A stretch of DNA of 64,000 nucleotides from Christensenella sp. UBA5893. Lineage in GTDB: Bacteria; Bacillota; Clostridia; Christensenellales; UBA1242. The notes beneath the pieces are model-generated. The model searched no databases. It saw only the letters and a list, made by a program, of their open reading frames with translations, and was not told where the DNA came from. Every line of letters starts with the position of its first letter. Position 1 is the stretch's first letter. Below, in pieces: positions 1 through 8,127 of the stretch. The stretch lies in the NCBI GenBank assembly GCA_002431905.1, contig DJER01000033.1, positions 1,384 through 65,383 of the forward strand, given 5' to 3'. A program made the translations under genes and the position numbers.

Positions 1-1152
1 TACGAGCGTGCTTTTTACCTCGGAGATATAGAGGTTGCAAAAAAGATAGGCTTCATATACTTAAACAACGAGGAACTGAAAGACGTTCCCAAAGCCATAG
101 AGTGGTACGAAAAAGGATTGAGCCTCGGCGAAAGTGCTTTGAACTTTGATATGGCATATCTTTATTTGAATGATAGATTTGTTCCTCATGATTACGAAAA
201 AGGATTATTTTACTTAGCCAATGGTGTAAAAGCTAATGATCCACATTGCCTATATTTGCAAGCACGCATTTATGAAATGGGTTTGTATGGTGTGTCCCCT
301 GACAACACTAAATATATTCATTTTGTTAAGAGAGCCGCAAAACTTGGACAAGATGACGCTTTGCTTGATTTGGGCTATTATTATTTTGGAAAAAATGATT
401 ATGATAAAGCATTAGATTGCTTTGCAGAGTGTGAATTAGATGACGCTAGACTATATTGGAGCATTGCAATAATCTGTGAGACTAAAAAGCAAGATTACAA
501 AAATGCTTTAAGATATTATCAACTGTCAATGGAAATGGGTTATCCTGACGCAATTGAAAGAATGGCAGAAGCATATCTAGGCGATGAACTCGGTTTGGAA
601 AAAGATGAGCAAATGGCATTAAAATTATTCAAAAAGGCAGCGAAACTCGGTGACGCTTCGGCACAATATAATCTTGGAATGGGTTATGCTTGTGGTTATT
701 ACGGTTTGACAGCAAATCGTGAAAAGGCGATTTATTGGCTTAAAAAAAGTGCAAATCGTCAAAACCCTATGGCTTGTTTGCAAATGGGCTTGTATTATTT
801 TTATACTGTTAAGACAGAATCAGCATATAAAAAGGCACTAAAATTATTTACCAATGCATATAATCTTGGCGAAGAAGAAGCCATTATCAATATTGGACTT
901 TGTTATTTGCAAGGCAAAGGTGTAAAGGAAAATAAAAAGGAAGCTGTAAAATGTTTCAAAACTGCTGTCAAAAATTGTAATTCTGGTGTCGCTTATCACA
1001 ATCTTGGAATATGCTATGAAAATGGTTTTGGAGTAAAAAAAGATTATAAAAAAGCAATAGAAATGTATGGTAAAGCATTAGAAAACGGAGAAAGTGCCGG
1101 TCTTGTTTCAATCAAAAATATATATACACATATTAATGCAAAAAGCAATTGA
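1..1152 (+). CDS. Sel1-like repeat (SLR/TPR-type) protein, 5' end outside the window
   Basis: The reading frame is open from base 1, so the gene begins upstream; 383 codons are visible before the TGA at 1150. The protein is a run of Sel1-type helical repeats of about 36 residues, with the recurring pattern A-x-x-x-L-G-x-x-Y and K-A-x-x-x-Y/F-x-K-A, for example around the segments encoded at 640-720 and 880-960. Sel1 repeats form a solenoid that binds other proteins, and no catalytic domain is visible. No signal peptide can be judged because the start is missing. The first ~130 bases look slightly richer in G+C than the rest of the gene. The cellular role is unknown. The next gene follows 37 bases later. 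Confidence 0.88.
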   Translation, partial: YERAFYLGDIEVAKKIGFIYLNNEELKDVPKAIEWYEKGLSLGESALNFDMAYLYLNDRFVPHDYEKGLFYLANGVKANDPHCLYLQARIYEMGLYGVSPDNTKYIHFVKRAAKLGQDDALLDLGYYYFGKNDYDKALDCFAECELDDARLYWSIAIICETKKQDYKNALRYYQLSMEMGYPDAIERMAEAYLGDELGLEKDEQMALKLFKKAAKLGDASAQYNLGMGYACGYYGLTANREKAIYWLKKSANRQNPMACLQMGLYYFYTVKTESAYKKALKLFTNAYNLGEEEAIINIGLCYLQGKGVKENKKEAVKCFKTAVKNCNSGVAYHNLGICYENGFGVKKDYKKAIEMYGKALENGESAGLVSIKNIYTHINAKSN

Positions 1153-1189
1153 CATAATAAAAAATTTTATTAAAGGGAAAAAATCAAAA

Positions 1190-1735
1190 ATGCAATATTT
1201 AATTTTCCTTCGGGGGATAAACATAAGTGGAAAAAATAAAATATCAATGCAAATACTAAAAAATTTATTGGAAGATAATGATTTTAAAAATGTTAGCACA
1301 TATTTAAATAGTGGAAATGTTATACTTAAATGTGATGAATTTGATAAAAATACTTTGAGTAAAAAAATATTTACTCTTGTAAAGGATAAGTTTAAAATTG
1401 ATATTCCAATCTTTGTTACAACAAAAGATGAACTTGAAGATGTATTAAATAATTGCCCTACATGGTGGGGAATAGAAAATAAAAATGTTTATCATAATTT
1501 GATTTTTATAATGCCACCAACAACTTCTGAAGAAATATATTCTACAATTGGCGAGCCAAGTGAAAATATTGACAAAATAGAAGAATATAATAATTATATT
1601 TTTTGGTCTTTTGATTTGAAAAACTATAGGAAATCAAATTGGTGGATAAAAACAGCAAGCACAAGTGTAAAAGATAAAATAACAATAAGGACTGCTCGCA
1701 CTGTAAAAAAAGTGTTAAGTTTGTGTAAAAAATAG
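1190..1735 (+). CDS. DUF1697 family protein
   Basis: The protein has 181 residues. The N-terminus MQYLIFLRGINISGKNK followed by YLNSGNVIL is the hallmark of the DUF1697 family, small cytoplasmic proteins of unknown biochemical function. The frame is open back to 1094, inside the upstream gene, but the family start and an AAAGGGA ribosome-binding site at 1172-1178 favour the ATG at 1190. The stop codon lies inside a terminator hairpin. Identity with the family is clear; the function is not known. Confidence 0.85.
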   Translation: MQYLIFLRGINISGKNKISMQILKNLLEDNDFKNVSTYLNSGNVILKCDEFDKNTLSKKIFTLVKDKFKIDIPIFVTTKDELEDVLNNCPTWWGIENKNVYHNLIFIMPPTTSEEIYSTIGEPSENIDKIEEYNNYIFWSFDLKNYRKSNWWIKTASTSVKDKITIRTARTVKKVLSLCKK

Positions 1736-1766
1736 CATTGGTAAGATTACTAATGCTATTTTTAAT
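1731..1766. terminator. Bidirectional intrinsic terminator between convergent genes
   Basis: AATAGCATTG at 1731-1740 pairs with TAATGCTATT at 1751-1760, and GTA/TAC continue the stem to a four-base AGAT loop. A T-run follows on the + strand. On the - strand the hairpin lies directly after the methyltransferase stop, so it can serve both genes. Confidence 0.8.
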
Positions 1767-1769
1767 TTT

Positions 1770-2489
1770 CTATACTTTTTTCTTTAACACTATTGAAATA
1801 AAGTTTAAATATTTGCCGGCACCGGCATTCATAGACTTCCTGTCATTTATTGAATACTCATTTTCTTGAGCAAGCCAGTCATTCCAAACTTCTTCGTTTG
1901 ATTCCATTTCTTTTATATCAACAATTTCACAATCTTTACTTTTTGATATAATGTTTTTCCACCAATCAACATCATGCATATATTCAAGTTGCTCACTTGT
2001 CCAAGAGAGTAAAAGTTCTTTTGGAAAGTTCGTGTGACAATCTTTTTTCATTCCAGGAATGGAAATATAAATATAACCACCTTTTTTTAAAAATGGCAAA
2101 AGTTTGTTATCGAGATAATTTTCATCTCTACCGAAATAGTTATATGAATCAATTGACACAATTTTATCAAAAAATTCTTTTTCAAAGTTGAGATTGGTTG
2201 CATCTGCTTTTACTGGGATAACATTATCTTTTGAAAGACCTTGTGAAGTAAAAAATCTCATATTTTCATCTGGGTTGCTCCAAAGGTCAGTTGCATAAAC
2301 TTTTGCACCAAACTCTTTTGCAAGGAATACAGATGTAAGACCTGTCCCACTACCAAGGTCGCAAACAATTTCTCCTTTTTGGATATTTGCATTTTTTAGT
2401 AACTCTTCTTCTAACTTTATAGGATTTGGTCCCATAATCATTGACATAAATTTTTTTGTTGAATATTTTTTGCTTAACTTATATTCCAC
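1770..2489 (-). CDS. Class I SAM-dependent methyltransferase
   Basis: The protein has 239 residues. Motif I, CDLGSGTGL at residues 43-51, is the glycine-rich SAM-binding loop. An acidic residue ending the next strand (ATDLW) and the later DKIVSIDSYNYF complete a Rossmann-like methyltransferase. The substrate is not evident. The start is GTG at 2489, supported by AAGGAG seven bases upstream, and no nearer ATG fits. The gene is divergent from a TetR repressor and shares its operator: its TTGACA-17-TATAAT promoter has the operator as spacer. This makes it the most likely target of that repressor and suggests a role in response to, or modification of, a small molecule. That role is inferred. Confidence 0.85.
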   Translation of the reverse strand: MEYKLSKKYSTKKFMSMIMGPNPIKLEEELLKNANIQKGEIVCDLGSGTGLTSVFLAKEFGAKVYATDLWSNPDENMRFFTSQGLSKDNVIPVKADATNLNFEKEFFDKIVSIDSYNYFGRDENYLDNKLLPFLKKGGYIYISIPGMKKDCHTNFPKELLLSWTSEQLEYMHDVDWWKNIISKSKDCEIVDIKEMESNEEVWNDWLAQENEYSINDRKSMNAGAGKYLNFISIVLKKKV

Positions 2490-2525
2490 GATATCACTCC
2501 TTACTTAAAATTTTCCCAAATACAT

Positions 2526-2554
2526 TTGCATAAATGGTATTCATATGTTATATT
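2526..2554 (+). promoter_or_regulatory. Promoter of the TetR-DUF998-acetyltransferase operon
   Basis: TTGCAT at 2526-2531, a 17-bp spacer, and TATATT at 2549-2554 preceded by TG at 2546-2547 (extended -10). Transcription would begin near 2561, inside the operator, which predicts autorepression by the TetR protein. Confidence 0.65.
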
Positions 2555-2580
2555 ATAACTACCGAACGGTAGTTTGTCAA
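2552..2580 (-). promoter_or_regulatory. Consensus promoter of the methyltransferase gene
   Basis: On the - strand TTGACA (2580-2575) and TATAAT (2557-2552) match the vegetative sigma consensus exactly, separated by 17 bp. The spacer is almost exactly the TetR-type palindrome at 2557-2574, so bound repressor would block RNA polymerase. Confidence 0.85.
2557..2574. promoter_or_regulatory. TetR-family operator shared by divergent genes
   Basis: AACTACCG-AA-CGGTAGTT is a perfect 8+8 bp inverted repeat with a 2-bp centre. The core resembles the ACCG-n-CGGT half-sites common for TetR/AcrR repressors. It occupies the spacer of the leftward promoter and the predicted start point of the rightward promoter, so one bound dimer pair could repress both genes. 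Confidence 0.85.
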
Positions 2581-2606
2581 TAAAATATTATAAATTGGAG
2601 AGGTTT

Positions 2607-3209
2607 ATGAGTGAATGTAGGAAAGAAGAAATTATAATGGCAACGCTAAAACTTGCATCAGAGCAAGGGTTAAGGGCAGTTTCTATGAGTATGATTGCAA
2701 AAGAAGTTGGCATAAAAAAGCCATCACTTTATAATCATTTTAAGTCAAAGGAAGAACTTGTTTATGAGATGTATCAATTTTTAAAAAACAAAGCACAAAA
2801 AGAAACAAATACACAAATGGACTTATCCATATTTGATAAAAAATCCGCATATGAAATTTTGAGTACATTGGTAAATAATTATGTGATATTAAGTAGTGAA
2901 TCATATATGCAAATGTTTTATAAAGTAATATATTCAGAAAGAGCAATTTCAAGTGAAGCATCAAAAATTATGGTCGTTGAAACAGAAAAAATGATTGCTG
3001 CAACAAAGCAAGTATTTAAAGCACTAAAGGATAAAAAATTATTGAAATTTGAAAATTGGGAAATCAATGCAACAAGTTTCGCTTTAACAATACATTCGCT
3101 TATAGACTATTCACTTGATAAATGTTTAAGTGAGAACAATAAACCTTTGATAAATGTTAAATTGATTGATGAATTTATATTAAATTTTTGTAATGAGCAT
3201 AAATGTTAG
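2607..3209 (+). CDS. TetR/AcrR family transcriptional repressor
   Basis: The protein has 200 residues. The N-terminal helix-turn-helix contains ATLKLASEQGLRAVSMSMIA and KKPSLYNHFKSKEEL, the classic TetR DNA-binding signature; the C-terminal part is the variable ligand-binding and dimerisation domain. The frame is open from a TTG at 2574, but GGAGAGG at 2597-2603 places the start at ATG 2607. It heads an operon with a DUF998 membrane protein and a Vat-like acetyltransferase, with the next start only 8 bases after its stop. A perfect palindromic operator lies upstream. The ligand is unknown; the neighbours suggest a drug-like or lipid-like compound. Confidence 0.93.
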   Translation: MSECRKEEIIMATLKLASEQGLRAVSMSMIAKEVGIKKPSLYNHFKSKEELVYEMYQFLKNKAQKETNTQMDLSIFDKKSAYEILSTLVNNYVILSSESYMQMFYKVIYSERAISSEASKIMVVETEKMIAATKQVFKALKDKKLLKFENWEINATSFALTIHSLIDYSLDKCLSENNKPLINVKLIDEFILNFCNEHKC

Positions 3210-3217
3210 GAGTAATT

Positions 3218-3889
3218 ATGAAAAAGTCGTTATTAAATTATTTAGGACTTTTTGGAGTCGTTAGTTTTTTATCATACACAGTTGCAGTAATCTTTTCACC
3301 ACTAGCATATCCGGGATATAATTGGCTTTCACAAGCAGTTAGTGATTTAAGTGCACAAGATGCACCATCACTTGGACTATGGAACCAACTTTCAAGTTTG
3401 TATAATGTTTGTGAAGTCCTTTGTTCCGTTGTCGTATGCATTGGCATACAAAGTGAAAATTCAAAATTACTTAAAATAGGTGTTTATCTTTTTGCAATAA
3501 TGGAATTTGTTTCTGCTGTAGGATATAGAATGTTCCCATTATCTTCAAGCGGGTATGCTGGAACTTTTCAAGATGTAATGCACATGATAATAACTGGTAT
3601 TGTTGTATTATTGTCTATTGGTGCACTTGTGTTTATAATCATTGCTGGATTTAAGGGGAAAGAATATAAATCTTATTCGATTTGTGCATTGGTTGCACTT
3701 TGTATGATGCTAATTGGTGCACTTGGAACAAGAATTGTCCCGGAAAGTTATTTTGGAGTTGTTGAAAGGTTTAGTGTTTTTGCTGTTACTGGGTTTAATG
3801 CTTCGCTTGGATTACATTTGTTTTTTAAAAATGATTTGTCAAAAGGAAAAAATAATGATAAAAATATAAATAAGGAAGATACAAAATGA
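3218..3889 (+). CDS. DUF998 family integral membrane protein
   Basis: The protein has 223 residues and about six hydrophobic segments. The first-loop motif YPGYNWLSQAVSDLSA is typical of DUF998 proteins, which are uncharacterised membrane proteins often encoded beside TetR regulators. The ATG at 3218 is chosen over the in-frame ATG at 3203 because AGGAG at 3208-3212 sits five bases upstream and the earlier start would lie within the tetR stop region. Its stop overlaps the next start (ATGA), so the two proteins are translationally coupled. No transport or catalytic activity can be assigned. Confidence 0.85.
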   Translation: MKKSLLNYLGLFGVVSFLSYTVAVIFSPLAYPGYNWLSQAVSDLSAQDAPSLGLWNQLSSLYNVCEVLCSVVVCIGIQSENSKLLKIGVYLFAIMEFVSAVGYRMFPLSSSGYAGTFQDVMHMIITGIVVLLSIGALVFIIIAGFKGKEYKSYSICALVALCMMLIGALGTRIVPESYFGVVERFSVFAVTGFNASLGLHLFFKNDLSKGKNNDKNINKEDTK

Positions 3890-4506
3890 TGGAAAATAAA
3901 ATTTATCCAAGACCACACGACAAGCAAATTGTATATTTAAAGAATGTGATTACAAAACCAAATATAATTGTTGGAGATTATACAATTTATAACGATTTTG
4001 TGAATGACCCAAAGAATTTTGAGAATAACAATGTTCTATATCAATATCCAATAAACAAAGATAAACTTATTATTGGCAAGTTTTGTTCAATTGCTTGTGG
4101 AACAAAATTTATGTTTACCAGTGGAAATCATTCATTGAAGTCATTATCAACATATACATTTCCAATATTTTTTGATGAATGGGAATTAGATTCAAAAAAT
4201 GTTAAATCGGCATGGGATAATAAAGGCGATATTATAATAGGTAATGATGTTTGGATTGGTTATGAAGCAATAATAATGCCAGGGGTAAGAATTGGAGATG
4301 GTGCAATAATTGCGACAAGAGCGGTTGTAACAAAAGATGTTGAACCATATACCATTGTTGGTGGAATACCGGCAAAGGTTATTCGTAAAAGGTTTGATGA
4401 TAGAACAATAGAAAAATTGCTAAAAATAAAATGGTGGGACTGGAACAAAGAAAAAATACAAAAGAACATTTCAAAGATTCAAAAAGGTGATATCAATTTC
4501 GATTAA
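3886..4506 (+). CDS. Vat-like xenobiotic acetyltransferase (left-handed beta-helix)
   Basis: The protein has 206 residues, the usual length of the Vat/CatB xenobiotic acetyltransferases, which move an acetyl group from acetyl-CoA to streptogramin A or chloramphenicol. It shows DKLIIGKFCSIACGTKFMF, then GNH with the catalytic histidine at residue 82, the hexapeptide coil GDIIIGNDVWIG, and VVGGIPAKVIRKRF near the end. These segments line up with the Vat group throughout. ATG 3886 overlaps the upstream stop; a second ATG at 3889 is also possible. It is the last gene of a TetR-controlled operon. Whether it confers streptogramin resistance cannot be told from sequence, since chromosomal relatives may act on other substrates. 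Confidence 0.85.
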   Translation: MMENKIYPRPHDKQIVYLKNVITKPNIIVGDYTIYNDFVNDPKNFENNNVLYQYPINKDKLIIGKFCSIACGTKFMFTSGNHSLKSLSTYTFPIFFDEWELDSKNVKSAWDNKGDIIIGNDVWIGYEAIIMPGVRIGDGAIIATRAVVTKDVEPYTIVGGIPAKVIRKRFDDRTIEKLLKIKWWDWNKEKIQKNISKIQKGDINFD

Positions 4507-4573
4507 ATCATAAAAATGGAACAGTGGGGGAAAAACTGCAATAAATTCTTGAATATGTATATTAAATAATGTG

Positions 4574-4613
4574 ATAAGGTAGCCATTTTAATAAAAAGGT
4601 AGCCTTATTTTTT
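4574..4613 (+). terminator. Probable terminator after the acetyltransferase gene
   Basis: ATAAGGTAGCC at 4574-4584 pairs with GGTAGCCTTAT at 4598-4608 (one mismatch, two G-U pairs), followed by a T-run to 4613. The two arms also read as a direct repeat of GGTAGCC. Confidence 0.55.
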
Positions 4614-4672
4614 ATCAAAAGGATAACAAAATTTTCTTACAATAGTTATATAATTTTTATAAGGAGAAAATT

Positions 4673-6141
4673 ATGTTAAATAAAAATAAAATCAACCTAC
4701 TTTTTGGGGCAATAATGTTATTGGTTATGCCTTGTTTGGTTTTGTTTGCTGGATGTGACAATGAAATTAAACAACGAACAAACAACGAATATAATATAAA
4801 CTATGTGATGTTGCTTTGTTCATTGCAATCACAAATCAATTTGCTAACGCAAATCCGTTATAAATAACGGCATCACAGTTTGAATGAACATCAGTTGCTG
4901 GCAAGTATCCCTTCGGGCTGTTTGCCGACAACTTCCGATAATATTGTTTTGGAAAGTAATGGCTTTGAAAATGAAACTATTGCAAAAGTGCAAATGTTAG
5001 AAAAAGATAGTGAATCTTGGGACAATTCACTTTCACTTATAAACAACCAAAAATATAATAAAACAAAAGACCTAGTAATGTATGATATTCATATTGAAAA
5101 GGAAGGAGAAAAGCTTCAACCCAAAAGAGAAGTTAAGGTAACAGTAAATGCACCATACGAAAGCTCAAATGGGTTTGTTGTTTTTTACATTAAAAGTGAC
5201 AACTCTATTGAAACATTAGAAACAACTTGCAATGATGGGAAAATTAGTTTTAACACAAAAAGTTTTTCTGTTTTATTATTGTTGAAGATGAAGAAAGTGG
5301 AACAATAAATATTTATTATAACAACACTATTGGAACAGTAAACCTTGCAGATAATTCTATTATGCAAAAATATTTTGAAGTATCTTTAAAGGGCGAAAAT
5401 AATATAAAATTGACTGCAACAGCAAAAGCAGGTTATAAGTTTGTTGGTTGGCATAATGGCAATGATGAAAATGCAGAGCTTATCACATCAAATCCAACTG
5501 CATATTTCACAAAGTTCAACACTTTGGTTTATGCGAAGTTTGACGCAGGTGAATTGGAGAGTTTCTTCTTGTTTGAGTTGAAAATGGCAAAGGTTGATAA
5601 AAATGATTTAAATATAAAAACGGTTGCATATTATTCAACAAACACAACAGATGGAAAAGTTGAATTATTAAAAGCAAAAAGTGATGGTTCTTTTGATAAT
5701 GAAAACAAGTCAGGTATAGATGTTTATGACACTGGAATGTTAATAAAATCAGCAACTTGTTACAAAGATTGCGTTGTTGGAACAAGAGCACAAAAACGTG
5801 GTAATGTTTACGGTTATTACACGTATGATGGAACTTTTAATGCAAAAATATCAATAAATGATAATTATTCGCTATTTTATGTTGAAAATGATGTCAATTT
5901 ATTGACAACCGTAAAAACTGATAAATACCAAACATTAAGAGAAGGTAGATATTTTGTAGTTAGAAAAGATGCCTACAATTTGGCAATCGCAAGTGGAAAA
6001 AGTAAAGATTCAGCAGGACTATATTTGTCACTCCTAGATTTATCTCAACCACATGATGATGGAACAGGTAATGTTGTTTTTGAAGACATAACAGCGTCTT
6101 ATGAAATTTGGTTGCAATTTGATTCATCAATAAAATCTTGA
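4673..6141 (+). pseudogene. Secreted lipoprotein gene broken by a 147-bp insertion and a frameshift
   Basis: AAGGAG and ATG at 4673 start a lipoprotein signal: a charged N-terminus, a hydrophobic core and the lipobox LFAGC with the lipidated cysteine at residue 28. After about 40 residues a structured repeat (4791-4944) inserts 147 bp carrying in-frame stops near 4865. Deleting exactly 147 bp joins NNEYNI to VLESNGFENE in one frame. The body then continues to 5274, where the frame shifts within a run of four T; one extra T would give SFSVFIIVEDEESG and join the long frame ending at 6141. The middle part (GYKFVGWHNG) looks like a Listeria-Bacteroides/InlB-type beta repeat. The intact product would be a cell-surface protein of about 440 residues. 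It is probably inactive now, unless the one-base shift is an assembly error. Confidence 0.8.
4791..4944. repeat. 147-bp structured repeat, copy A (inserted in lipoprotein gene)
   Basis: The 154 bp are bounded at both ends by the direct repeat ATAATAT (4791-4797 and 4938-4944), leaving a 147-bp unit. It matches copy B at 18683-18836 with two substitutions. Inside are two adjacent hairpins, ATTTGC-TAAC-GCAAAT and CCGTTA-TAAA-TAACGG. A third imperfect stem, GTTGCTGGCAA with TTGCCGACAAC, follows around a CCC-TTC-GGG core. TGTGATG/CATCACA and TGTTCATT/AATGAACA form crossing complementary pairs. No ORF of useful size is present, so it is a non-autonomous element. Confidence 0.85.
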
Positions 6142-6217
6142 GATAAGAACGCTTAAATAATACTGTTAGCAATAATTGATAGACTTTATTAAAAATTTTA
6201 GGTAAACCCAAATAAAA

Positions 6218-7303
6218 TTAGGGAACTATAATATTAAGGGTGAATGGTCTTTTTAATATGTTATTAAATTCTAATTCAAAGTAAGTTGCGTCTATGGGAT
6301 ATATGTCAATTAGTTTATCACAACTATCTAATATCAACAGGTCGATAGTTTTTGCGTTTGTGTAATTTGTTGTAACATTTGATGAGAAAGAATGTAATCC
6401 TATTTTTACTCTTTCTTGTTTGTTATAAAAACCAGAACTTCTATAGAAAAAAATTTCATAATTTCCTTTAAATAAATTTTTTAGCTCGTTAGTTAGTACA
6501 TTAACTTTAGAAATTGATGATATTTTGTGATTGGTATCAAGCACCTTTTTTAATACATTGTTTGAGTATACTCTAAACTTATCTTTATTGTTAAAATCAT
6601 AATAAATATGTGTTCTTTTTGATTTTTTATTTGGGTCACCTGCTATACAATGTTGAATAAATCGGTCTAAAAGATTATGATTGTGTGTGAAATCTCCATT
6701 ATTTTTATCATCAACAATAAAATTTTGTATCAAATAAGATAGTCTTTCTGCCAATACTTCTTCTTCTATCGTATATGGTTTTTTATTCGGGTCAAATATT
6801 TCAAAATCATCTTTATTGTCTTGTATAATTTTTGTACTATGTTTATGCTCAATATTATTTAGTTTAGAATAATCTGGTTGTTTTGGGAATATTACAAACC
6901 CATTTTTATCAACTTTTAATCCTAAATTATCGTCAGAATTGTTATTTTCAAGTATCCACTGATATATTGCATATTCCCAATATGTTTCTACTTTAAATTT
7001 TATTTCACCAAGCAAGAATGTTTGTGCATATTTGTAAGGCAGTTTTAGAAAAGTATCAAATGCCTTTGCTTCGGTATTTGTTAATGTGTAAATGTACTTA
7101 TTGTGAATAAAGTATTCTGCAGAGTTGAACTCAACACAAACAAATTTTTCTTCTTCTTTGTGTTTAATGTGAATATGTACAAGTGGTCTTGAATTATTTG
7201 TGACAAAAACTTTGAACTCGGTTTTTGGCATATCGCATTGTTCTTCAATAAAGAAACCTACTTTTGCCATATCATCAATTATATTTTTATGTGTATTATT
7301 CAT
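6218..7303 (-). CDS. Hypothetical protein, 361 residues
   Basis: The protein is soluble, rich in Asn, Lys and aromatic residues, with no signal peptide or membrane segment. I do not recognise a family. There are no obvious catalytic motifs; an acidic, low-complexity middle (FEIFDPNKKPYTIEEEVLAE) separates two beta-rich parts. The start at 7303 is the first ATG, and its ribosome-binding site is weak. A promoter with an extended -10 lies just upstream. It stands alone between a broken lipoprotein gene and a Nudix gene on the other strand, in what looks like an accessory region. Confidence 0.65.
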   Translation of the reverse strand: MNNTHKNIIDDMAKVGFFIEEQCDMPKTEFKVFVTNNSRPLVHIHIKHKEEEKFVCVEFNSAEYFIHNKYIYTLTNTEAKAFDTFLKLPYKYAQTFLLGEIKFKVETYWEYAIYQWILENNNSDDNLGLKVDKNGFVIFPKQPDYSKLNNIEHKHSTKIIQDNKDDFEIFDPNKKPYTIEEEVLAERLSYLIQNFIVDDKNNGDFTHNHNLLDRFIQHCIAGDPNKKSKRTHIYYDFNNKDKFRVYSNNVLKKVLDTNHKISSISKVNVLTNELKNLFKGNYEIFFYRSSGFYNKQERVKIGLHSFSSNVTTNYTNAKTIDLLILDSCDKLIDIYPIDATYFELEFNNILKRPFTLNIIVP

Positions 7304-7323
7304 TATTGCGCTCGCTTTTCTAT

Positions 7324-7353
7324 GCTATACCATTAAAATCGTTTACTTGTCAA
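7324..7353 (-). promoter_or_regulatory. Promoter of the 361-residue hypothetical gene
   Basis: On the - strand TTGACA (7353-7348), an 18-bp spacer ending in TGG, and TATAGC (7329-7324) form a good extended -10 promoter about 20 bases before the ATG. Confidence 0.6.
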
Positions 7354-7613
7354 GTATTATAACTAGTTGATATTTTAAATAATTAGTAAGAAATATCAAA
7401 TAAAATATCTTGATAATGAGATAGAAATAAGTATTGACAAATTGATTGAGTGGGTGTACATTACATGTAACCATTTCGACCATTCCGGTTATTGGATTTT
7501 TGGAGAAGTTATTCTTTAGAATGGCAAAATAATAAGCAAAATAATTTTTGGCTGTATTTATTTTTGTCATTTTTTTATTAAACAGCCAAGATAAAAATAA
7601 AGGATGAAAAATT
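7354..7613. other. Intergenic region upstream of the Nudix gene
   Basis: The gap between the two starts is 310 bases (7304-7613). Besides the leftward promoter it contains a 9-bp inverted repeat, TTGATATTT at 7367-7375 and AAATATCAA at 7391-7399. The Nudix ribosome-binding site AAAGGATG is near 7598-7606. An antisense frame through this area has no family-like features and no ribosome-binding site, so I do not call it. Otherwise nothing recognisable is seen. Confidence 0.5.
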
Positions 7614-8120
7614 ATGGAAAATTTAAGAACAATCAACTCAACTCTTCTTTTAATTCAAAAAGAAGGGAAAATTTTGCTTGGTGAAAAGAAAAGGGGCTTT
7701 GCAAAAGGCACACTCAATGGAATTGGTGGCAAGCAGAACTTGGGTGAAACTATTGACCAAGCAATGGTAAGAGAAACTCAAGAAGAAATTGGAGTTACTC
7801 CACTTGATTATTCTATGGTCGGGAAAATTGCTTTTGATGTTTGGTATAAGGGTGAACATGTAAATATGTTTGTATATATCTACACTTGCTCAAACTATAT
7901 TGGAGAAATAAAAGAAACTGAAGAAATGCTCCCAAACTGGTACGATGAAAACAATATTCCTTTTGATAAAATGCTTGAAGATGACAAACTTTGGATAAAG
8001 TGTTTTTTGGTAAAAGAAAAGTTTGTTGGGAAATGTGAGTTTGACCAAAATATGCATATGCTTTCACACAAGTTTAAAGTTGTTGAAAATGTAAACGATA
8101 AGGAAATAGAAAGATTATAG
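7614..8120 (+). CDS. MTH1-like Nudix hydrolase, probable 8-oxo-dGTP diphosphatase
   Basis: The protein has 168 residues. The Nudix box runs from G39 to V61 (GKQNLGE, then REtQEEIGV), giving the metal-binding glutamates. Outside the box it follows the MTH1/NUDT1 pattern closely: GEKKRGFAKGTLNGIGGK at the start, ETEEMLPNWYDENNIPFDKM and then DDKLW before a hydrophobic strand. In this family those acidic and asparagine residues read the oxidised purine. It would hydrolyse oxidised purine nucleotides such as 8-oxo-dGTP to the monophosphate and so limit mutation. Compared with human MTH1 it has a short C-terminal extension. The gene is monocistronic. Family is clear; substrate is inferred. Confidence 0.9.
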   Translation: MENLRTINSTLLLIQKEGKILLGEKKRGFAKGTLNGIGGKQNLGETIDQAMVRETQEEIGVTPLDYSMVGKIAFDVWYKGEHVNMFVYIYTCSNYIGEIKETEEMLPNWYDENNIPFDKMLEDDKLWIKCFLVKEKFVGKCEFDQNMHMLSHKFKVVENVNDKEIERL

Positions 8121-8127
8121 AATATAG

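Noticed and set aside
7343..7636. Frame of 97 codons on the - strand in the gap before the Nudix gene
   Set aside because: No ribosome-binding site, overlaps the Nudix start and contains the leftward promoter of another gene.
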